A stretch of DNA of 64,000 nucleotides from Bimuria novae-zelandiae CBS 107.79 (Eukaryota; Ascomycota; Dothideomycetes; Pleosporales; Didymosphaeriaceae). Where the stretch lies: assembly GCA_010015655.1 (NCBI GenBank), contig ML976663.1, forward strand, positions 823,359 through 887,358, read 5' to 3'. Positions within the stretch are counted from its first letter, which is position 1; each line of letters starts with the position of its first letter. Shown one piece after another: positions 34,505 to 46,624 of this stretch. The position numbers and the translations under genes were made by a program. The notes under the pieces are model-generated. The model had not been told where the DNA came from, searched no databases, and was given only the letters and a program-made list of their open reading frames with translations.

Positions 34505-37235
34505 TTATGGTGCGTTAGCAATTTCTTTGTCGAGTACGAATGGTTGGTAATTTACCTTCATCATTTCAATCCTCTGCTTCAGGTTCTGCGTCACCTCAGC
34601 AGCTCGCTTCCAGCTCTCCGCGCCAGCAGCCCCTTGCCCTCCGCCAATTCGACTGGTGGCTGTGTCCGCAGGGCTTATGCGTCCTCCGCCACGAGACGAT
34701 AACGACGACATTCCTGAGCGCGTATCTGTCTCTGCGCGGGGACTCAGCTTGCCGCCCAAGTTGCTGCCAGGGCGGTCAAAGTTCTCCTTACCTTCGCCGC
34801 CTGGACTTGTAGGCCCGTTCGCAAAACGCTCTCGCCGATTGTAGAGGCCATGACTGCCATATCCAGAGTCTCCAAATCTTCCAGCACCACCACCGTTACT
34901 GTCGGTGTAGATCTGCTCGGAAAGGTCTGTAGCAGGTGGAGACGTTGCACGCACTTGTCGACTAAGCTCACGCTTCAGGCGGTCCACCTCGCGGCGCTGA
35001 TTTTGTACTGTCTGTTCGGCTGCTTCATAGTCGGAACGAGCGCGGACGAGTTGTGTTTCTTTGGCCTTGATGGAGAGCACATCGCGGGTGTGGTCTTCTA
35101 TCAATTGCGCGTTTTGATTTTGCAGTTCATGGACTTGAGATGTAAGCTTCGTGCGATCACTGCGTAAGTCTTCATTCTGTCGCCGTAGCCGTTCGACCTC
35201 CGCTCGTAACTCTTCAAGCTCGGCACGCTCAACGAGGCTGATGCCACTGGGCGCAGGAACAACCGGTGCAGCTGCAGCGGGCTCTGTCTGCGGCTTGCCT
35301 AATGGTCGACCTGCTAGACCTCGCCCGGCACCCAACTTGGGCTGCGCTGGCGGCGGTGCTGCTTCTTCCTCGGGAGGTGGCGATACGACTTTGCGAGGCG
35401 ACGCTGCAGTGATTCCACTGCCAGGCTTCTTTAAACCACCCGGTCTCGCAAGTCCAGATTTGGGCGCTCCAAGCTTTGAAGCACCCGGCCGGGATGTAGG
35501 CCTAGGTGCAAGAGGTGCAGTCGGCTCCTCTACTGGGGGTGGTGGGGGTGCAGCGGCAGCAGGGACTGGTTTCTTGACACCGCCTGGTCGCTTTCCCGGC
35601 ATCGGCTTCTTGCTGGCAGGAGCTGCAGCAGGCTTTGGAGGTGGCGCTGCAGCTTTGGGCTTGTATTTGGCTTTGACTTCGGCAGCGTCGTGAAACTCCT
35701 TAATTTTAGCCTTGCGTATGTCGTCGAGACCATCGAGATGAGCGTTCATCATGCGGTCTCCCATGACCTTCCATAAAGTACCAAGGACTTCGGCACCGGT
35801 ATCTCGTTGCACTGCTTGCGATTCGGTCAGCAATTTCGTCGCCGCTTCTGCTATGGTCTTAGTTTCTGCTTGCGAGGGAGCCTCCCTGATAGTTTTCAGA
35901 CAGCGAACCAAGAATCTTGTCGACTCCAGCTTCACTTGAGGGTTCTTGTGCTTCAGAAATTCTACAATCTCTTCCAAGCATTCTGCCAGGGAAGAAGAGG
36001 CAAACACGGCATCCAATGCACTTCCAAGGGCATCGGCGACGGTCTGCTTCTTCTCTTTTAGACGCTCCATGATTGGGTTCATGATGGTGGATCGATATTT
36101 GGCAAAGCCCCTTTTTAACCCTCTGGCTAAGAGCTCGACGCAACTGGCGGCTGTGATGACTACCATGATGTTGGCGTCCTTCATGGACTTGGCGAAAGTG
36201 CGCACGAGATCGTCGAATGGCCCGTCGGCGATTCTAGGCACGTCCAGAATCTTGTGTACGTCATCCAGGGCCTCTTTTCGATCTTTCCATTTCGAGGAGG
36301 CCATCCGTTCATTGTAATCTTTCGGTATCTTGGCAAAAACGTCAACGGCTTCGAACTCTGGCTCCAGATCAATCGCAGCCTCTTCCTCTTCTTCCACCTC
36401 ATCTTCTCCGCCGCCTGGTGCAGCTGCGGCTGCCTCTTTAGCGGCTTGCTGTGAGCGCAGTAATCGTTCCTGTTTCGGTGGCGGCTCATCCTTCACCTTT
36501 TCGAACATCTTGTCCAGGTCTTGCTGCTGCATAGGCTTCAAGTCGCCCCAAAATAAGGGTTTCATGGCGTCCTTTAGCCATCGGTAAAACTCGACTGTCA
36601 GTTCCTGCGCTTTGGCGCGAACGTTCTTGTCCGCGTGCCCGTAGACCTTTGGCAATGTTTTAAGAACGGGCTTCGGCTCGACAGTCTTGCACCCATATGC
36701 GTGGTATATCTGGGTGAGGGCTTCTAAGGTGGCGACAATGGTTTTCGGGACCTTGTGCGACAAAATGGGCAGTAGTTCTTCGATGATGGGGTCTGCCTTG
36801 TCCGTTTCAATGTAAAGCATTAATGCTTCGAGCGCATTCTGTTTCACGGCCGGCCTTGTCGACGGCAGGCCTTTTTCTGCGATAGTAGCAACTGTGATTT
36901 GCCGTGTCCTGTGGCGTCATTGTTAGCGATCTACCTTCAGCCAGACTGATCATGTGGAGCGCATACCGTTGGCAGCCGGAAGCGCCTGAAATCTGGAGGA
37001 AGGAACATAGCGCCTTGAGGCCTTCCTGTTGTGCGGCGACGTTAGAGTCGCCAACCACACCTTTCCATATGCTGGCATCATTTATGAACTGGCGCACGAC
37101 GGGGTCTGATTCGCTGGCAGCAAGGTCGAACTCCTTCGTCGCAGCTTCGTAGCCCTCTTTCCTCACTTTCCAGTTCTTGTGTACGAAGCGGTCCGGGAGT
37201 GGAAGCTTGCTGAAGTCCTCCTCGCCGTCTGCCAT
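34505..37235 (-). CDS. STU2: XMAP215/Dis1/Stu2-family TOG-domain microtubule polymerase
   Basis: Exons 37235-36967 and 36908-34505 with a 58-nt intron (GTATGC...CACAG) give 890 aa, close to yeast Stu2 and the two-TOG fungal members such as Aspergillus AlpA. TOG1 spans ~1-235, starting FSKLPLPDRFVHKNWKVRKEGYE. After an acidic linker TOG2 spans ~278-510, starting DVFAKIPKDYNERMASSKWKDRKEAL. Both have HEAT-like helix pairs with the conserved W-K-x-R-K-E loop. A basic Pro/Ala/Lys linker follows (microtubule-lattice binding in this family), then a coiled coil at ~670-765 (LEELRAEVERLRRQNEDLRS...) for dimerisation and a short C-terminal helix (NLKQRIEMMKVNYQPF). The protein binds tubulin dimers and speeds plus-end growth at spindle poles and cortical tips. 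It is head-to-head with LIS1 across 758 nt. Confidence 0.95.
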
Positions 37236-37993
37236 GATGGTGGTGTGTGCGTCTGGTGAAGGCGGGGTGTTTCGCGGTTGGAGCGCTGTGGGACGGCCGG
37301 GTCAGTGGGGTTACGTGTATCAAGCGACGGTATGCTTGTCTGAGGAGCGAGAGACACAGTGCTGGAGTTACTCCGAGGCGCTATGCGCGGCGACGGTGGT
37401 AGCGTGTAGGGAGCGCGTGCTGGGGAAAACAAGACCGTGTGTGCGGGCCCCTCGAGGGCGGCAGGCGCAACGGAGGGCACTTACCGTCTGGTCGATAGTG
37501 GCGCACCCGGTAAACAATAGCGGTGCGCGTTTGGATGCCGCTGCAATGCGACTAGAGTAATACTCTCGTGGTGGTGAGGCGTGCAGTGTGGTGTGTGCGA
37601 GAGTTGCAGCCGCTTGTGACGCAAAAAGTTCGTTGTGCTTGGTGTGTTGGGTTTCGGTCGTCGCCCAGCAACGGGGCCTGACAAGCCCACCAGCTCGAAG
37701 ACATGACGCCCATCCATGGGTGTCCCCTCTTCGGCCACCCGCTCCACCCACTACTTGTCGCGTCACCTCGAAGACACTCGCTCACTGCTATTTCCTAGAC
37801 ACGCCTTCCGCTCGCACCGTCGCCTGCCATCTCTACTCAACCGGCTACACACGCACTCACCGCACTTCTCTCCCGCCAAGACTTCGAAAACGCACCCAAA
37901 CACGACAGATAGCCCTCTCGCCGCTGGTTCCGCCTCCGCAGTGCATGGTCGCCGCTAGCGGCGATCCCGCCTGAGCGTCCCATTTGCGCCGCC
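37236..37993. promoter_or_regulatory. Shared divergent promoter of TOG (Stu2) and LIS1 genes
   Basis: This 758-nt region separates the two ATGs. The LIS1 side (37,780-37,930) is strongly C/T- and CAC-rich, a typical fungal leader; the TOG side is G/A-rich on the plus strand, its mirror image. No TATA box stands out. It must carry both promoters, so co-regulation is possible. Confidence 0.6.
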
Positions 37994-39471
37994 ATGAACG
38001 CGATATTGACGGATCGGCAAGCCGAGGAATTGTGAGTGCGCACGCATAAGGCGGGAGCGGGCAGCACACTGACACATTGTGGGCAGAAACAAGGCCATAG
38101 CAGCATACCTGGGTTCTCTCGGTGCATCGAAGACACTGGCAGCATTTCAAGAAGAGGTGCCATTGCCAGCGAGCTTCAACGACGATGTGCGGAAGAAGTA
38201 CGAAGGTATCATGGAGAAAAAGTGGACTAGCATAGTGAGGCTCCAAAAGAAGGTCACCATCCCACTCCGCTTCTCGCGGGACGCAGAATTGACTGTATCA
38301 GGTCCTTGATTTAGAGCAACGAAATTCGAACCTTCAAGAGGAGCTCAATGCTAATACCCCCACCTCCTCCCTACGCAAGAACCAAGATCCAACCAGCTGG
38401 TTGCCTCGAGCACCGGCGCGACATACCTTGCAATCACATCGCTCGCCGATAACATGCGTCGCCTTCCATCCCGTGTTCTCCTCACTCGCCTCGGGGTCCG
38501 AGGACACCTCAATCAAGATATGGGATTGGGAGATGGGTGAGCTCGAACGAACAGTAAAAGGGCATACCAAAGGTGTGCTAGACGTGGATTTCGGTGGGCC
38601 GAGAGGCGGGACGTTACTTGCATCTTGCTCGAGCGATCTGACCATAAAGCTCTGGGATCCGACGGACGAATACAAGAATATTCGCACGCTACCTGGGCAC
38701 GACCACTCTGTATCTGCCATACGCTTCATTCCAAGCGGAGCCGCCGGTGCACCGTCGTCGGGCAATCTGCTTGTCTCAGCATCTCGGGACAAAACATTGA
38801 GAATATGGGATGTCACGACAGGATACTGCGTCAAAACAATACGAGGTCACGTAGACTGGGTGCGCGATGTGGCTCCGAGCTTCGACGGGAGATGGCTGTT
38901 ATCTGGCGGAACCGACCAGACTGCACGCCTATGGGACGCCAATTCTGGCGAAGCGAAAAGCACATTCTTAGGCCACGAGCATGTCATCGAGTGCGTTGCA
39001 ATAGCGCCACCAGTGTCATACGCGTACCTCGCCACGCTTGTGGGCCTCAAGAAAACTCCGCCGCTGAGCAGCTCTGCCGAGTTCGTCGCTACCGGCTCCC
39101 GAGACAAGACCATAAAGATATGGGATGGGAGAGGAACGTTGATCAAGACACTCGCCGGCCATGACAACTGGGTTCGCGGTTTGGTGTTCCATCCTGGGGG
39201 GCAATACCTTCTCTCCGTAAGCGACGACAAAACGATACGCTGTTGGGACTTCAAGCAGGAAGGTAAGTGCGTGAAGACGATCTCGGACGCCCATGGTCAC
39301 TTTGTCAGCTGCATACGATGGGCGCCGAACCAGCCCAAGGACGTACCTGCAAATGGGGACGCTGCAAATGGGGCGGTGGTGAACGGAACCAAGAAGAAAG
39401 ACGAGGAAAAGATAAGAACGGTCATAGCGACCGGAAGCGTGGATCTCAATGTTCGGATATTCGCTGCTTGA
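37994..39471 (+). CDS. nudF: LIS1/NudF/Pac1 dynein regulator (LisH + seven WD40 repeats)
   Basis: Exons 37994-38031, 38087-38252 and 38302-39471 (introns 55 and 49 nt) give 457 aa, close to Aspergillus NudF. The N-terminal LisH dimerisation motif reads [19 protein letters not shown], then [11 protein letters not shown] short coiled coil ([15 protein letters not shown]) follows. From residue ~105 seven WD repeats are visible, with GH...WD signatures: [80 protein letters not shown] and [11 protein letters not shown] at the C-terminus. The family binds dynein motor domains with NudE and drives nuclear migration and hyphal growth. The tiny first exon ending inside LisH is typical of fungal LIS1 genes, and the ATG is fixed by it. 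Confidence 0.97.
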
Positions 39472-40327
39472 TCAAGAGCGATGCATCTTTCACTTCTACG
39501 CGTTTAGGGAACGGGTCAGCTGTGCAGCCTGTGCTATGCGGTTGCCCGGTCGCCCCACCCAATGTCCTTCGTTCGATCGGAGACCACTTTTTAGAGTACC
39601 CTAATATTCGCTCGCCACGCTTCTGGGGACTTCTTCTCGGTTTGGATGGGTCTTCACGACTTCATGTATGTATACCCGTTTTATGTGGCTTCTTTTGCGA
39701 AGGTGCTGTGCATAAAAGGGCGTTTTGCAGGGTGGTGGTGGGATCATTTAGCGGGGTGGCGTATGAGGACGCGGGTGATAGAGCTAAATCATCACTTTAT
39801 GGTGCTTCCAAAGCAGTATTTGGGTCCAGTGCGATTATATACGCGTGAACTGGTCTTCTTACTGGACTGTGGACGGCTGAGTGGACGACTGAGTAGCCCA
39901 GTGAACGTTCCATTTTGGATGTGCATACCTTTTGTGCGCCGCAGTCTCAACTAACATCAAGTTTGTTGTGATATTATGTGTCCATTGGCTACAAATGCAC
40001 CTGTTTTGTGTGTGCTGGGATTTACACGTGAAGGCGCTCCATCACTGTCCGAAATGAGTTTGGCGCCGGCACTTTCCTATGTTTACCTCCGATGTTATCA
40101 TCACCCACACGACTCCCCAGCCGCTTCATTCCCCCACAACGCACTTTCCGCACAACGCGCCAGGTCGCTCGATTGATTCTTGCTTACGATTGCTGCTTGT
40201 ACATCTTTGGCTTCACTATTGTCACGAAGCATCTTTTTATCGACCCTGGCCAATCAACCTGCATCTTCTACGCGACGTCAGACGCGCCTGAACCGCACCT
40301 GGCTGCCCGCAACATCAAATTCGTGCA
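39472..40327. other. Intergenic between LIS1 and Cep57-like gene
   Basis: This should hold the LIS1 3' UTR and the promoter of the next gene, which lies on the same strand. The last ~200 bases are C/A-rich with CCCACA-type words, a typical leader. No gene seen. Confidence 0.5.
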
Positions 40328-43300
40328 ATGCAGTCCTCACCACCACACAGCGACGGAAAAGCAAGAGCGATACGCGAGCTCTCCCAGAGCTTAATCCACA
40401 ACCACAGCCAGCGCTCCATCTCCTCGGTCCACTCTGCACCAAGCGAGTCGAACCCTACTAGGCGCTCGGGCTTTGGCGACACAACAGACGACTTCTTCAA
40501 CAACCCTGATGTTTTGATGTCGACACAACACAACATTGACGACGAGACGAACACCCTCCCCAAATACCCTCGCATACGATCCACGGCGAAAAAGGCCACC
40601 GCGTGGCGCATGCCGCAATCCGAGCCCAATCCCAACACCTCAATGGTAAACAAAGAGTTTGGCGACTTTGACCAGAGCATCTCCGATGAGGAGATCGAAT
40701 CGATAGAGCAAGTGCGCGGCGACCAGGGCAGCAACCGCGGCACACCAGCCAAAATGAGCTCACGTGGCTTCGACAGCCTCTACGACATTACCCCTCCGAC
40801 CGGTCGATCACGCAAATCATACGCAGCCGAGACGGGTAGCCTTCGACGCGACGCTCAGATACGACGCGCCTCCCGCAACGACATCGATAACGGCGCATCC
40901 CCGCGGCCCGGTGGCATGCGCAACTCACCTGCGCTTTCCTCGAAGCAGGAACGGAAGCGGACTTCTCTGGCGAAGCTCCACGCGAAATTGTCCGAGGACG
41001 AGTCATCGTTCATGCAGGAGCGCCCGCCCACCGCGACGTTCCAGCACAGCACGAGCACCCGTTGGGGCAACCCGCGAAGCCGACAAGCCTCGCTCCAGGT
41101 GGATGGCAATGTCGATGCGTCGCAGCACATGAGTACAACACCGCGATCGCGACCGGTTACTGCGCAGAATCCTACCGCGCAGTCCTTCATCCTACCCGAC
41201 CTTCCCAACCTCACCGAGCTGGTCTCCGGCGTCTTCGAGGATGGTACACCCGTGTTCTCCAAGAACGCGCCAATGCGGTCGCGATTTGTTGCGCCTAGTA
41301 AAGGAGGCAATGGCGGTCGCCAACCTGCACATATTCCGGTCGACAGTGTGCCGATTCCTAAGGAGGAAAAGGCTATCTTTGCCGCTCTTCAACTATTGCA
41401 AGACAAGGTTGCGCAGATGGAGCATGAGCGCGCTGAGCAGGAGAAGAAGATCGAGGATCAGGAACTGGAGATCATCGAGCTGAAGGCAACAGCACAAGCT
41501 CAGGCACACAACAGGGGGAGGGATAGCGCACTTGGTTCCACAGACGGGGAGGGCTCAGGCAAGGCATCATGGCGGGTGGAAAAGACACGTAAGTATAGCG
41601 GCTCCTTACTGTATCTAGCTCACAATTGGCAGGGCTCGACGCTACAGTACAGACTCTGCGTACGAAGTTAGACCGTACAGAACGCAAGATCGCCGTGGTC
41701 GAGATTGAGAAGAAACGCCTCAACGCAGAACGAGATAACATGGCGAGCCAACTTGGCATGGCATTCCAGACTTGCGAAGAGCTGAAGGGCGATAAGCAAG
41801 CTTTAGCGGGCGAGAACGATGCTCTCCGCGGGCAGATCGACATGCTGAGGGCCGAAATCGAACAACTTCGAGATGAACTGGAGCATGAACAAGCCCAGCA
41901 TCGGGAGGAGACCGTCAATCTCCGACGTCAACTTGAGCAGACCGAAAACGCAACCCAGCGCGAGAACATTACTCTTCAGGCAGAATTGCATCACGTTCGT
42001 GCCCAACAAGACGAGCAGACGCAGCAGCTGGCGAGGAAAGAGGCCGAGCTCCGCAAGGCGCGCCAGGAGCAAGTCGAATATGCCAGGCTCCAAGCTGACC
42101 ACGAGGCTCTGCGGACCCAGCTAGCTAGCCTGAAGGCGAAGCGTGAGGCTGATCTACGTCGTTGGTCAGACCAAGAGGCTTCTTTGAAGAAGAAGGTTGA
42201 GCGACGGGACGAGACCATTCGCCATTTCCAGGACAACACGCAGGAACAGACAAACGAAGCGATGCGCCTCGAAAACCAACGGCTCCGAGAAGAGCTCGCT
42301 CAGGAAGCCGCCCAGCACGAACAAGACAATCGGTTGTGGGCAGAAAGGGAGCAGGAGCTCAACCACAAGATTACTCGGCGTGCATCAACAGCTCGACACA
42401 CTCTGGACATGACTCGCGAGATTTTATCCTTGCGAGAGGCGAACGGTCAGCCGACAAACTCACGCCGGACTGCTACGGTAGATCAGAAGAACATTTTCGA
42501 TGGGTCCATCCAGCGGAAACCGAGTCATCGGCGTGAAGAGAACACACGCACTCGCATTAGGAGTCGTGTCCAGGAAGAGTCACGCGCTAGCCGAGCGAAC
42601 GCTTCTTTCCACTCCAGCCATATTGAAGAGAGCCCGCGGAAGACGTACATCAGTGTATCCAAGGCATTCCAACCCCAATCGTTACCAACAGAGACCAATC
42701 GGAGTGTCTCCGCTCCCTTGATACGCCGCCAGAATATTCAAGAAGTCGGCAGTGATGCAGAGTCCACCACCGACCTCTCCCTTGCCCCTCGAGCCACTTC
42801 CTATCAGAAACACAGTGGCTTCTCCGCAAAGCCTTCCACAGCCACTGTTCAACCGCCTCCTGATCTAGATTATACCGAGTTGAGCTTTATTTCGGGTGCC
42901 GCAGTTGCAGAGCTGCGTCGTCAACTGGAGGAGGAGCGAGCCGCAATGCGGAGCCGTTCAGTGTCGGCTCCTCGTGAACCCACTTTGCCGGAGAACACGG
43001 TTCGCTCTGAGAAGGCCGCTCGTGATGACACCATTCGTTCGGAGCGAGCAGCTCGAGAGGATACCGTGCGTTCTGCAGTATCCGAGAAGAGCGTTCGCCA
43101 GCCATCTCTACCTCGCAAGTCCTCAATGAAGGATGTCACCAAGACGAACACGACTCAATTCGAAGAAGACATGACCGGAAACGTATCCGACGTTGAAAAT
43201 GCCACCGGTGAAGCAAATCAGACGGATCAGTCTGCCATTGACGCCTCTATGCTGAGCAACACTAGCCGCCGTCGCCGCAGTGTCCCTACCGAGATGACTT

Positions 43301-43974
43301 CCGCCTTCATCATTCCCGACCTCACGCTCGGTGCTCGCAGGCAGTCAACCACCAAGAACGATTTCTCACACAAGGTCAACATTAAGCAGCACGACAACGA
43401 AAACTGTACCGTCTGCCGCCGCGATGCAAACCCAGCTTCCGACTCTCTCCGGGTCCCTAAACTCGTCCCTGTTTCATCCCGTATGCCCGACGACGCTGAC
43501 GCAACCATGCGCCCCGCCCGATCTCCCAAGGAAGCGCTCGCCCTCGTTGTCAAAGAACTCAGTGACGAGCGCATCCACCTCCACGCCGAACTCGCCGTTG
43601 CCCGTGCGATGCTCGAATCGCACGACCCCTCTCTCGGCCGCAAGAAGCGCGCTGCGCTCGAGTCTGACATCGCGGATCTGCTCGCCAGGATCAAGGTCAA
43701 GGACGACCAGATCTATAACCTGTACGACGTGCTGGAGGGGCAGCAGGAAGGCGATATCACGGAGCAGTTTGTGGAAGGCGTCACGGAGGAGATTAGGCAG
43801 CAGGATGAGGCGGTGGAGAAGGAGAAAGAGAAGAGGAGGAAGAAGAGGGTTACGATTCAGAGCTTTCATGAGGATGAGGAGAGTAGTGTGAGCGGGGAAG
43901 TGGAGTTGCCGTGGGAGGGATTTGAAGATACGGGCGAGGTTACGGGACAGGCGGGACGGATTGGTGTGTACTAG
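40328..43974 (+). CDS. Cep57/Ppc89-like spindle pole body coiled-coil protein
   Basis: Exons 40328-41588 and 41633-43974 (44-nt intron GTAAGT...GGCAG) give 1,200 aa. The N-terminal ~330 residues are disordered and Ser/Arg-rich. Coiled coils run at ~335-390 and ~421-665 (RTKLDRTERKIAVVEIEKKR, ENDALRGQIDMLRAEIEQLR). Near residue 1000 the Cep57 microtubule-binding-type module appears: SAFIIPDLTLG, HDNENCTVCRR, then SPKEALALVVKELSDERIHL, HDPSLGRKKRAALESDIADL and KVKDDQIYNLYDVLEGQQ. This arrangement matches the Cep57 C-terminal domain shared with fission yeast Ppc89, which anchors the spindle pole body and recruits Sid4/SIN components. A role at the spindle pole body or septal MTOC is inferred. 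It follows LIS1 on the same strand. The 44-nt intron is very short but has consensus ends and restores the frame exactly. Confidence 0.8.
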
Positions 43975-44626
43975 GCGCTTCGTGCGTCTGGGTTTTCGTC
44001 CCGGGTGTGGAACGGAGAATTTGCGGGCTTGGGAATGGCGTTGGGTCTTTTGCATCATGAGGTTGTTCTTTGAGGGCACGGAAGGTATGGCGTTTTTTCA
44101 AGGTGGCATTTTTAGCTTCCTTCTTGCGGCATTTGGGTATTGTGAGGGTGTTATCCTCGGGTTCTTTCCTTTACATCTCATTTCTCCCTTTCTCTCTCTT
44201 AAATCTCCCTGCTCTTCCCGTTGTGTGGGCGGGTCTGCCTTGTGTGTCTACTTGTCTCTCCTATATGTTTTCTTTACTGAGCGACGTCCCATGGCGTTGA
44301 TCTGGGTGCTTTGACTCGCTTTAAGCTTGAGTTGGCGCTCGAATGACTGGGGTTGTGGACTGTTGACGCTGGTCCTGTACTTTGACTCGCTCGCGGGCTT
44401 GAGTTGGTGCTGGACTGGGGTCTGTGTTCTGACGGCGCTGGGTAGAGGGCATGTCGTGAATGAATGAAGAGTTACTTTGGGAACTTGCTTGTCTGCTGTG
44501 TATTATGTGAAGTAGCTATTGATCCGAATACTTGGTGTTGAGTGGATGCTTCTCTTTTATCGTCATTAACGATTTTGTAAGTTGAATGATCGATCAAAAC
44601 CGCGCGCGTAATTGCAATCGCACAAC
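43975..44626. other. Convergent intergenic region
   Basis: 3' flanks of two convergent genes. T-rich/CT-rich runs at 44,090-44,280 look like 3' UTR. A near-repeat of TTTGACTCGCT...TTGAGTTGG occurs at about 44,310 and 44,381. No gene. Confidence 0.5.
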
Positions 44627-46566
44627 CTAGGCTTTGACCGTTCGTTTGAACGACCCAAACATCCCCACCCGTCCCTTCGCCTTCCTCCCCAAAGCCTCTC
44701 GTACCCTTGCCTTTTCCTCATCAACACCTACGCCCGCATAGCTCACCCAGCCTTCCCCCATCAGCCCCTCACTCCTCTCTTCATCGAGCTCGATCGCCGC
44801 ATGACCACCCTCATCTCGCCCCATTCCGACCACCAACCTCCCGTTCCCTTCGCCCGGATCGCTCAGCAGCCACGAACGCTTCGGAATCTTCGCGTCGTTC
44901 TGCCCAACCGTTTCGTCCGCCGCCTTCGCGAGCCGCACTCCGCCTCTTGACGCTGCGACAATAAGGTCCCGCGGATCGAGGTAATCAAAGCGGGTCAGTC
45001 CGCGCCAGGCATCCGTCCTCGTGCTTTCAAAGAACAACACGATGAGAATGATTGTGTTGAGCGCGAAAATGGCGTAGATAAACACCGGTTGACCGAACTG
45101 CATAGCGGGCACCAATACCTGCGCCGTGATGTCAAAGGTAGTGGAGAAGTCTACGTTGTAATAGCCGCCGACCATAAGCTGTGCCGCGGCGTACGCCGCC
45201 GGCATGTCATCTGCCATGGCGGTTATCGAGTTGGTGAGGCCGCCCAGGTTACGCTCTTCCTGCGTAAGCGGCGGCCAGCTGCCGCCCATGACCATGCTGT
45301 ATGCGTCGATGCTGGAGTTGAATGCCTGCCCGAGGAGCTATTCGTAGAGATTCGTTAGGTCGTTGGATAGGAGCTCGAATTGGCGGACCACAGTGCGCGT
45401 GATGTTGCGCCTGGGTCAAACTCCTCGTACTTGCTCCCAGGCTCGACTGTGATGATTAGATTCTTGAGATTTACGTGCACTGCGAATAACCAGGGCCGGA
45501 AGTCGAGCTCGCATTGCGTGTTGTTGAGATGAGCGTAAGATTCCCCTACTGTGATGGCGACATAGCGGCGGGGGGAGAGCTCGCTGTGTGCTACACCCAT
45601 GGCTACTATAGCCTTGGAGTCGTGGCCAATATAGCTCGAGTATTCGGGTCCTCCGACACTATCTGGGAGAGTCCCTGCAGCCGCATATATCCAGTCATCG
45701 ACCGGTGATAGTGTGAAGTTCGATGTAGTGTTATATATACACATAACGTTGGCAAAGTAACCCTTCTCAAAGTAGTCATAAGCAATTGCGTTAGGAACGT
45801 ACACAATAGCAAAGTCCGACAACCCGACCGATGAACCAACGCCATAGGATCGTCCGGTGTAGCTGAATCGAGTGTTGTCGATCTTCGGGTGGACGAGGCT
45901 CGCCGTAAAGTTGGAGGATGCTGCAGCAGCCGTCGATAACAGGGGCGCAATGAGCTTCTGACCAACAGAGTATGTAAAAAGGCCTTTCGATGAGCGGATT
46001 GATGGTCCATCATTTCCTATCTCCATGGGGTATTCTTTGGTCATAGAGATGTTCTCATAAGCGGGTATCTTGACACTCATAGAGATTGGCGTCGTGCTAA
46101 GCAGTGGCGCAAATGAACCAGCCCATAGCGCAGCGGGCACTAAGCTGAGGAAGACCATGAATAGAACAGGGAAGAAGAAGCGTAATGGCAGATCCCAATC
46201 GACGCGCGGTATTTTCATGTCGACCCATGTCCGCAAGACATCGAGCGACACACTCGCTCTCCAGAGTCGTAATCGTAAAGCGTAGTTGATCATTTTGCAA
46301 ATGGCAGCCATATGTATCACGCCGAATAACGCCGCAAGGAGCTGCGTCACGAAAGCTGCAGAGACTGGATACTGGATGGCCATTTGAAAATCTATGCCAC
46401 TGGCCCGCCATTTGTTTCGTTCTGATATGAGCAATAGACTGGCCAATGTGGTTGTAATAGACAACGCGTAGAAAGTACTGTGTTTCCGCCAGTGATTGTA
46501 AGTTGGATCTCTGCTGTCGGTATATTGACCATCGTCATTGCACGGTAAAGTCGACTCGCGCGTCAT
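44627..46566 (-). CDS. Multi-pass membrane protein with large ectodomain; frame break or intron
   Basis: Two frames on the minus strand, from 46566 to 45358 and from 45325 to 44627, form one protein. An intron 45430-45312 (GTACGA...TCCAG, 119 nt) joins them in frame to give 606 aa. Three N-terminal membrane segments are visible (FYALSITTTLASLLLI; MAIQYPVSAAFVTQLLAALFG; LRFFFPVLFMVFLSLVPAA), then a ~330-residue region with many N-x-S/T sites (probably extracellular), one more segment (VFIYAIFALNTIILIVLFF) and a cytosolic tail. I know this layout from uncharacterised fungal proteins without assigned function. Inside the proposed intron the shifted frame reads ITRTVVRQFELLSNDLTNL, which looks coding and ends at TAG, so a frameshifted pseudogene is the alternative. 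The open frame extends ~90 nt upstream of ATG 46566 without another ATG, so a further 5' exon may exist. Confidence 0.6.
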
Positions 46567-46624
46567 CGAGGGCAGCGAAGACTGATGAGAGACGTAACTC
46601 CATGGAAGCACAAGGATGAGTATA

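Noticed and set aside
43474..44079. 201-codon minus-strand ORF over the end of the Cep57-like gene
   Set aside because: Mirror of the conserved Cep57-type domain; composition (Leu/Arg-rich) is typical of antisense frames.
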